DNA from: Russula earlei
Lineage: Eukaryota; Basidiomycota; Agaricomycetes; Russulales; Russulaceae
NCBI GenBank assembly: GCA_025769875.1
Contig: JAGFNK010000202.1
Coordinates: 1-64,000, forward strand
Reading direction: 5' to 3'
DNA length: 64,000 nucleotides
The notes beneath the pieces are model-generated. The model was given only the letters and a program-made list of their open reading frames with translations. It was not told the origin of the DNA and made no database searches. A program made the position numbers and the translations under genes. Positions 56,134-64,000 of this stretch are shown piece after piece; position 1 is the first letter of the stretch, and the number at the start of each line of letters is the position of its first letter.

Positions 56134-56984
56134 ATTTGCTTTAGATTCAACATAAAATTGCATCAAACTTCCATGTCATAACATGCAGACATTACGTACA
56201 ACTTATTCACACGGTACCAGTAGGCGATTCGTCCCGAGGAAAATTTTCTGCGACTATCAACTAGATACATCGAAAACATTGACATCAACCTGCTCATGCC
56301 CAAAATGGGGACCAAAACAACATCCATGAATATCTCCATCAGACAAACACACAACTCGCAGGCAAAGGTATACTGGTCACCCAAAGGCTTCCATGCTCCC
56401 GAGCCTAACGTCCTCGAGCTACCCCGAAGAAGTAGCATGTTCTCTGTATGACGAGTGTGCGCTGGTGTCATCGACTGGAGTTGAAGGATGTGGCATGTGT
56501 AAACATGCAAGACTCGAGTTAGTTTCTATAGAATAGATCCTAGCTGAGTATGTTCTGAAGAAAAGCGAAGTGTAGGACCAAGGCCTTATATATTTAAGGT
56601 GTTTAGGGCAGGCCATCTGGCACGTGTGTTCACCCTGCTCGGCAAAGCTGCCGGCGGTGACATTGCCAGACGACTGACCTCCTCTCGACCGCCCTGACTG
56701 GTGAGCTGCTCCGGAGCTTCCACAATATTGCTCTGATCATTCGTCTAGTACTATCTACTATGGACACGAGAACAATCACTGGTGTTGTGTGTTTGTCCTG
56801 ATGGGCAGTATACATGATGCAGATTAATGATCCTAGAACTGTCTTGTTGATTGACCCAAAAATATGTGGGTGTTGGGTGGTGCATCTCCAATAGACAGGA
56901 ATGGGATGATGACTTTACTGCTTGAAGCCATTTCATTGAGGAGAAGTTGAACCTAATGTTGCCATTATTTGGGTAAGCGACATG
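56134..56984. other. Intergenic, no gene supported
   Basis: Short minus-strand frames (56163-56510 and 56751-56990) have no motif, no conserved splice sites and unusual composition for this window. The stretch is AT-richer than its neighbours and precedes the repeat-bounded relic. Confidence 0.5.
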
Positions 56985-57292
56985 TAACAAGAGATTCGAA
57001 TAGTGTGAGAGAATGGACGAGTAAGCACGTCACGTACTTGTGAGCAGGAGACAAGAGAACTGTGATAGAGAGTACAAGAGTACAAAAGGATGAGACTATG
57101 GACAGGAGATTTGACTTATTCCTACAAGGTCTGGTTTTGGTGCTTTTCTATTCTTATGTTTTAAAGTAAGGGCCATCAACTTTCCTTCACATCAAAGCCC
57201 CAATCTCCTCACCTTACCATGTTCAAAGCCCCCATCAATGCGTGCATCAAGCCACTGGTCCTCAGTAACGCCGTAGACGACTCGCCGGTGAC
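56985..57292. repeat. Direct repeat unit 1, about 300 bp
   Basis: Starts gattcgaatagtgtgag and ends with accggtgaca-like sequence (ctcgccggtgacac). It matches 57690-57945 along its length, diverged, best over 57199-57292 against 57842-57945 (about 75 percent by eye). On the minus strand both units begin TGTCACCGG right where gene homology stops, so this looks like one short interspersed element inserted twice. Confidence 0.55.
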
Positions 57293-58440
57293 ACATGTCC
57301 CCACGCGATTCCTCATGTTCGGGTGAGAAGCGCTTTCGTGAAGAAGCAGCACGTTTCTTCTTCCCTTTTTTGCGTGAAGCTTCAGCGGATGGTTCGGTAG
57401 GATCACGTTTTGAGGGCGTGATCTCGGTAGACCGCTTCAACATGGATGCGATGTGGTTGGCTCTGAAAGTGGCATGGCTGTGGCTCCAGAGATGGACTCA
57501 TGAACAACGTGGTAGGTATTGCGCGGGATGATGATGGTCTGGCGTTCTTCAAAGTCGGTTGTTGGGGGTTTTGAAGGTCTGGAAATGTCACCATGTCGTC
57601 ATTGAAAGCGACCTTCAGCTTCTTCCGGGGGGGCGCCGCTCCCGTTGCGTGCATTACGGACCGCCACTTAGGGAAGAGGCAGTAACGTTGGTTGGATTCG
57701 AGTAGCGTGAGTGACTGGGATAGAGAATACGAGAACGCGATAGAACTACGACACTTAGTCTTACAATTACAAGGTTCTTCTGGTGCATGACTTATCCGTT
57801 TTCCATAGTTAGTCCCATCAATACTCCGATCACATCACGGACCCCATCTCCTTGCCTTCGCCTCGTTCCAAGCCCCCATCAACACCTGTATCAAGTCACT
57901 GGTCCCCTGCATCGACGCGTGACGAATTCTCCGGTGACAGCGACCGACTTTCGGTAGCCACCTACTTTGCCTAGTTAGAAGGCTCGGAGGGAGGGGGTGC
58001 GATCACATACAAGGGGGATTGCTGACGATCCATTCTCCGGAATGGTCACGATCACGATTGCGTGCACTTGCAAGGAGGTCCTTGTAAGAGCCTTGAAGAC
58101 CTCAAAGTCATCGTCTAGCACGAATTGAGATTTCAGTGATGGACTTCCGGCACTCGACACACCATCTTCCAAATCGACGATTTCGTTATAACGGGATTGC
58201 TTTAACTCAATAGGAGTACTGGAAGCAAGTCCAAGCTTTCTGCGGACCATATTTTTCATTTCGTCTAGGGATTGTTCTTCGTTCGCGATAAGTACAGTCA
58301 GCACGACCAAGCCTGACCACCCATGAGAGTTTTATACCTTTGAAAAGACGGTCGAACGTTCTTCCCGAACATTTATAGGTAATCCTTATGTACTCGGTAG
58401 CCATAATAGACAAAGAACCCGTCCTTCCAAGGCACTAGGT
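57293..58440 (-). pseudogene. Broken inverted copy of the start of the 2.6-kb nuclear-protein gene
   Basis: Reading minus, 58440-57950 matches 2571-3050 and 57660-57293 matches 3166-3592. Shared residues include TEYIRITYKC, GRTFDRLFK, VVLTVLIANEEQSLDE, DDDFE-FKALTRTSL, PPRKK-KVAFNDD and SPEHEESRGDM. Homology begins abruptly at cacctagt upstream of the start codon and ends at ggggacatgt. Changes: the nuclear signal is PPRKKLKV (Arg to Leu). About 60 nt are lost where the original has the QAEKRSSSQIRMDE segment. One-base length differences occur in both putative introns. A 290-bp unit (57661-57950) is inserted between the two pieces. No complete gene follows. Because the promoter side is copied too, it may be transcribed. 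It is a segmental, not retro-, copy: intron-like sequences are kept. Confidence 0.85.
57661..57950. repeat. Direct repeat unit 2, inserted inside the relic
   Basis: Separates the two halves of the relic. It shares gattcgagtagcgtgag, ttacaaggttct-ctggtgc and the tail aagcccccatcaa-nn-gt with unit 1. Flanking words cggtc on each side (minus) might be a target duplication, but the match is not certain. Confidence 0.5.
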
Positions 58441-58711
58441 GGGGCCTTGTTCCTCAGACCCAACCATTCGAGCTTTCGGACACTGCTGGACCTCAAGACT
58501 TGCGCGGGCCGCATTATGAGTCGCAATCGTATGTCTAAAAAGTGATGTGTAGGTCTCATGGCTAAATGACGCCTTCAAGAGCCTCATCGCCGATACCGTT
58601 CTACGCAATCGAGGGAACGCTGGAACCTTAATCGTCAGGGACACGATGTTGCAAACTTGGGATAAGGATTACAAAATGTAATATGATTATAAGCGAGCCA
58701 TTCCAGTCAGC
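58441..58711. other. Spacer between the relic and the DUF3712-type gene
   Basis: The relic's homology to the 2.6-kb locus stops at 58440 (cacctagt boundary). A 69-codon minus frame (58435-58644) crosses that boundary and has no motif, so it is not called. The rest should be 3' UTR of the gene ending at 58712. Confidence 0.45.
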
Positions 58712-61700
58712 TTACACCCACTTGTCACGACGCTCAACATAGTCCGCAGAAAACTGAGGCTTGGTAAGGGCCGCTGGCGTCCATGTCAGATTCTTACACG
58801 CTTGTTGGAAGTCACCGACAGCGCGGGATACGTTGTATCCCGCTAGATCGTAGGTTGTTGTAACGTCGTGCTGCTTGATGTCTAACGATGGAATAGTATA
58901 CCCGTCGTTGCCAATCCTGAGGAATTGGCGTGTATCACATGCCATTCTCCTCGTTAAGAAGTAGATACGTACGTGACCGTGGCCTTGGAGAATACATCAA
59001 GGCGTCCCCATGGAATAATGACTGAAGAAAGGATTGCGCCCATCGTGAGGCGCACGTTCCCAAACCTTCCGCTGTTCGCGGTGCCTTTTGCAGGGATGGA
59101 AAAACTCGCAAAATATTGTTTGAAGTGTGCGTAGATTTGTCCGTGAATGCCCGAATCGACCTCTACGAGTCTAATATGCATGTCCGTATCGAGCGGATTT
59201 GCAATCTAGGAGTCAACCAATCATAATATCAGTCTGCCGTACTGCGGTGGTGTTGACAAGACTGACGTCAAAATCAACAAACACAAGGTTGTCGATGACG
59301 GCTGATAGTGGGATATAGACGTTGATATGTGTGATAATTGGTGGGACGTTAAGGCCTTTGAGAAAGAACACCATGAGGAGGGGAGAAGGATGATGGTAGT
59401 CAGACTTACCAGTGAGACCTGTGAATAGTGAGATCCCTTCTATGGCTGGGACTAACGAAGGGTATGGAGTACTCGATGAGTCCCCTTTAATGGATAGTGG
59501 AAGAGTGTCGCCAGTCTGGATGAAGTTGCTGAGGAAGGTCTGCGCTATGGGATCATTGGCATCGTCGGGTTCGTAATGAAACTCGGATGAAACCATGTTC
59601 TCTCCAGGAACAAGGTTCAAGGTCTATGATCGGAGTTAACTTCCCGTTTAGTTTTGAAGCTGAAAGGACCAACGTTTATTACTGCGCGACCAATTTTGAC
59701 GTCCCTGTAGAAGACAGCGAGAGATATGTCCTTGATTAGGAGAGTGATGTCGGATGGGTTGTGCAACAATGCTGTGAGGGACGCAATGATGTATCGCTTT
59801 ACCCCGTTTCTGCCACTCCCTGTAATGCTGACATTGTGTAGCCAAGCATTGTTTCCGAAGCTGTTGATGCCTGCACATGCGATTGCCATTACCATGAATT
59901 CGAGTGTCAAGAATTGTGGAGCATACCTATTAGAGAGGACGTGACATTGAAAGGGATGTTGGAAATAGGTACATTCCCAATTGCGGTCTTCGCCACGATG
60001 TCCGCAGAACCTCTTAGCTCCAACTGGATACCCTGGGTATCAGTGATAGATGCAAGGAATGCAGAAAAAACTCTGTCATTCAAGGACTTGAGCGGCCGCT
60101 TCGAGAATGTAATTTCGAGTTCTGCGGTGTTCCCCGTGGACACGCCGCTTACAGTATTGGACAACGGTAACTTGAGCTATCCCATGACATGCCATCAGAG
60201 CGAGGAAATAAAGCAGGTATAAAAGATATACATCAATGGCGTCCTCTCCACCTGCTCCAAGAATAATGTCCTCCGAAGCTTGAAAAACTTGTAACGAGAA
60301 TCCAAATGGATTCTTGTACCTTGCAACTATGCGCCGAGAACTCGCCAATGGTGCAAACGCCTCATCCTGCTCTGTCATCATAACCTCAAGATCATATATC
60401 GTTATAGATTCGACAATCTTCAAGATCTCCGTCAGTGACAAGTAAAGTACTTCAGGTGCGAAATAAGACATACTTCGTAGATTTGACCCGGAAGTATGAC
60501 TTGCAATTCAAGTGTCTTAAAGGCACTGCTCAACCAGCCAACCGCAACGTTGCCAGAAGGTTGCACCAAATCGCCTTGGATGATCAGATTCTGGTTATGG
60601 CCAACAAGGAATTCGGAGAACAGCCTTCCAATTGCGATGAGCTCCGTTGACGATTTCGGTGTGATTCGGCCAGACAGATGTGCCTTAGTCTCGGACTCCG
60701 GTGCAAGGTACCATTGATGCACAGGACAAAGCTACCAAAACATTTTACGAGGTTTACTTGTCGGATGAGAACGGAAGACGTACGACCGATATCTGTTCCC
60801 TCGAAGGATGCATGGAAGACAACTGTACCCAAATCTATGCCAACCTCTGAATATTGCATCAGTTCATGTCACTGCAAGGGCAGTTGACCACACAAACGAG
60901 AAGGTGAGGTTATGACCGAATCAGCTTCGATATGGATTCCTCCTGCAGGATCATCCGACGGAAGCTGGAAGTCGCTGATCGTTATGCTTGGTAATCCATT
61001 GAAGGCCTTCAATGTGATGTCCTTGCTCAGTGAAACACCGTCGAAGATTGTGCCAAGAGCGATAACACGAAGGTTATTGGTGTGGATTGTCCAAGTAAAG
61101 CTGGCATTATGCAAAAGGAATGTAGCGAATCCGATGAATCTCCAGGCGACACTGTAAGTATGATCATCCAAAACGCTGTACTGGAACTCACTGGTGTTCG
61201 TCAATAATCGTGAGGTGGGCATTCGTGTGATAGTCAGGGACACCAACATTGGCAGCAGCACAGACTAGCGACCGTCAAGATATGTATCTATTCGATGAGA
61301 AGGACACACACTTGGAGGAATAATGATAGTGGCGATGTCGTTTCCCTGCCAGGTGACACTAACCAGTGTGAAGTTGTCAAGAGGGCAGTAAAGGAATGCG
61401 CATGGAACGCTTACGTGACTGGGTCTACGAATTCTATGAGAGTATCTAAAGGTCCGATGTTGGTTAGAAACCCGTGTAATTCCAAATCAAATCCCCCATC
61501 TGATAGATTCCTAATTCCACTTAGCAAACATGTTCTCTGCAGCACCGTCGGACTTACGTGATATTAGCTGTGCTAAAGCTAAGGTTTGCGTTGTCCACAA
61601 GAGTTTGTACAATCGGAGGAGCAACGGCACCAATCAAATAGAGGGCGGTTTCATTCGTCTGAGGTCATGTAAACAAAACAAATGAAACAAAGCATGCGAG

Positions 61701-64000
61701 AACAACTAACGATAGCAGCCACGTTGAACTGCTTGAAAGTCAGCTTGGTGGAATCTGTACGACATTACGTCATAGTTCAATGCGTAAGGCGAAAACTTAC
61801 ACTCATCAACCTTCACCTGGGTCTCGATATCTAGAGTCACCATTAAGTTCGTGAGAGAATCGAGAATGGCTCCCGCCATATCAAATTGCTTTCCGCTAAA
61901 CGGGAATGTAGACATGATGCGAGTATCTAAAGGTGTGCCCTACCTGACGTAGGAAGGCCATTGCAGGCTTACACCAGTCGTAATCTGGGGGAAATGAGCG
62001 TGCATGATATGCGTATACTTCACGTACAACTTACACGAGTATTGTAATTCGGGTTCTGCACCACGATCTTGAAAAGATCTACGAGAGGTCCCAGATCAAC
62101 GTTATTATTTTGCGCTCCCAGGAGCACCAAGTGAACGATGGTAGATGGTTCCATCTCGAGAACGAATGGCAGCCGCGGTGAAGTTATGCTTGAATGACCG
62201 TCCGCGTGCAGTGGGGAAGACGACAGGTCGAGGTAATCAATTTTACCGATCATGAATTCCTGATAAGTGACAGTCGATAAGATGTTGAAAACATTTATAC
62301 TTGCAGTGAAAGGGTTGTCGAGCGTGAATGAGGCAGAAGCCTTCCGAGTCTGCACGACATCAGTGGGTAATTCGAGCCTCGCCGAACTTATCAAATTTCG
62401 ATGGAGGGCAGGGATCTCAACAGGAGTAAGGCGAATGGTAGATAATGCGGGCTTCAGTGAATCGATTGCCGTTGACCTTTGTGAGCCTTGAATAGTGAGA
62501 TCTGATGTGACGCCTTGCAGGTAGTTTTCCAGTAACACCTGGCCAGCGGACGCGGCATCGTGTCGGGGTTGAAAATGGACGTCTATACGGGTCTCTGTTA
62601 ACAAAGATGTATGCGCTATATTGTAACAGAGTCGGAGCGCACCTGTCGGACATGAAACATTCCCAGGCCGCAATAAGAAATTAGCCTGAACAAGAATCAG
62701 GGTGCCTCCATCCGCGAGGCTCATTCCAACCTACTACAACAGCCGTGCCAACGTGCTGATTCCTGAAGGTGGGGTGACGATTTCGTAGCCAAAAGAATCG
62801 TAGATATGACTGACCGAAAAACCAAGTCAAACTCGACGTCTCCAACTCCTACATATGGTTAATGAGGAAGTTCGTTTCGCAACCTGCCCAAGCTCACCGA
62901 GTGTGATGTTACTGAAGCGTAAGATATTAACATATTATTGGGTTAAATCGTCGCAATACGCTCACCTCGGATTGAATAACGACAAGTTGACCTTGATTAG
63001 TAAATAATCCTGGAACCCGTGGTTTACATCAAAATATGTTACCAGCGAAGGCTTCGAAGTCAGACACTGCAGTCCGGCAATAGACGTGTTGACCGAGAAT
63101 TCGATGCCAGTGAGCGACAATAACCCGATGTCTGTGCCAGCTTCGGCGTTCGCGTTTCCGGAAAGGGTCATGGATTGGGTGGTCGAAGTCGTCATTGAAG
63201 TCAAGAACCGTTGGAATGCGCTGTGTTGATCACCAAATACTGCAAACGGCACATTCAAAACCGTTGGGCGGGTTATACGTTGCTGCACGTCCGTCGTCGT
63301 CGGACCTTTGGGTATGACCAATTCCGCAAAGGGAGCACCACCTGTCGAGACGTCGATGTTCTGCTTAAGCGCTTTGATGTCCACAGGAAAATCGAATGGC
63401 AGGGTAAAAACGGCTCTCACGTCACGATTGCTGGTGACAGGATCATAGGCGGTTTTTTCCGTAAAGTGTGACTCGAATTGACCCAGTTCGATAGACTTGA
63501 TGACGCTGAGCTTCCCTCGATTTGGGAGAATAACCTCGACAACGAGGCTCTTGATAGCATCGTTCAGCCATGTGACCTAAGCATTTCAATAGGTCTCAGA
63601 CTTGCACTGGCAACTCACAGGACAGCCAACACACTTTTTTTGGTCCAGCAAAGTCGCCATGGACAAAGATATGACTATCTAGACCGCGTATGAAATTGCT
63701 GAAGATGGCTGAGACATCCGAAAGCCCTGCCTGTTCAGTCTGACGGACAAGGCGACCGGACAACCTCAACGATGACGTGTCCAACGGCAATAGAGTGAAT
63801 GGCCCATTCGATGTGACCGGTCCAATATTGGTGTCGTTAAAGTAGGTTTGAAAACCGATGCCACTGAGGTCGATGCCAACTTGTGAAGGCTGTCAAGCAT
63901 TTTGCTGAAGGGGGGAACAAAAGAGGGTGACACAGAGGCTCACATTCGTCACTGTGGTGTCGAGGGTCAAGCGAACGCCGCCATCCGGGTGATCGCCGGG
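58712..64000 (-). CDS. DUF3712-type multi-module membrane/vacuolar protein, 5' end missing
   Basis: A long gene with more than 20 short exons, open from the right edge to a TAA at 58712. It is built from repeats of a beta-rich module. Three or more show the same helix-turn: SAIFSNFIRGLDSHIFVHGD, LFSEFLVGHNQNLIIQGDLV and ILDSLTNLMVTLDIETQVKV. Between them are strands such as MTLSGNANAEAGTDIGLLSL, TNETALYLIGAVAPPIVQTL and ATIIIPPS. Proteins of this kind in fungi carry tandem DUF3712 domains and an N-terminal transmembrane helix, but that part would lie beyond 64000. Splice sites checked at about 61566 (GTAAGT) and 61437 keep the frame, so the gene looks intact. The end FSADYVERRDKWV is the usual family tail. 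Function unknown; vacuolar or lipid-transfer-like roles have been suggested, not shown. Confidence 0.8.

Noticed and set aside
2571..58440. Assembly palindrome joining 2.6 and 58 kb
   Set aside because: The copies differ by substitutions, small indels, a 60-nt loss and an inserted repeat, so they are genuinely distinct loci.

Overview
This window looks like nuclear DNA of a filamentous basidiomycete, most likely an Agaricomycete. Nearly every gene is split by short introns of about 45-60 bases with GTRNGT donors and YAG acceptors. Genes are dense on both strands, and the conserved set is typical of mushroom-forming fungi. No rRNA, tRNA, CRISPR or prokaryotic operon features were found. All assignments come from reading the sequence; no database search was possible.

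Layout: 0-2.6 kb holds the 5' end of a secreted protein at the left edge and a poorly coding stretch. 2.6-6.6 kb is a large, mostly disordered nuclear-type protein. 6.6-11.4 kb is a decayed copy of the mitochondrial cysteine desulfurase gene NFS1, split near its end by a 2.8-kb element with inverted terminal repeats. 11.6-25.5 kb carries CCT6, TLG2, a tiny cysteine-rich protein, NAR1, a family-14-like polysaccharide lyase and a vacuolar-type amino-acid transporter. 25.7-35 kb carries ERG8, a Cdc1/Ted1/PGAP5-like phosphoesterase, an IkappaBL(NFKBIL1)-like protein and a GTPBP1/2-like GTPase. 35.4-45.5 kb carries two tandem Smr-domain genes, muskelin and CCR4. 45.8-56.1 kb carries ERG19, a pterin-dehydratase-like protein, a zinc-knuckle protein, an aldo-keto reductase, a yippee protein, the RNase P subunit Rpr2, an unknown nuclear-type protein and an AAA/Mg-chelatase-like protein. 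57-58.4 kb is a broken inverted copy of the start of the 2.6-kb gene, bracketed by two diverged repeats of about 300 bp. 58.7 kb to the right edge is a long DUF3712-type membrane protein with no 5' end in the window.

Most genes are single-copy housekeeping genes. Two functional pairs occur: iron-sulfur biogenesis (NFS1 relic, intact NAR1) and consecutive mevalonate steps (ERG8 and ERG19, about 18 kb apart). They are not contiguous clusters. The most unusual part is the NFS1 locus: an essential gene apparently dead here, with a structured non-autonomous element in its last exon. The second is the 54-kb-distant inverted partial duplication. I found no convincing new multi-gene system.
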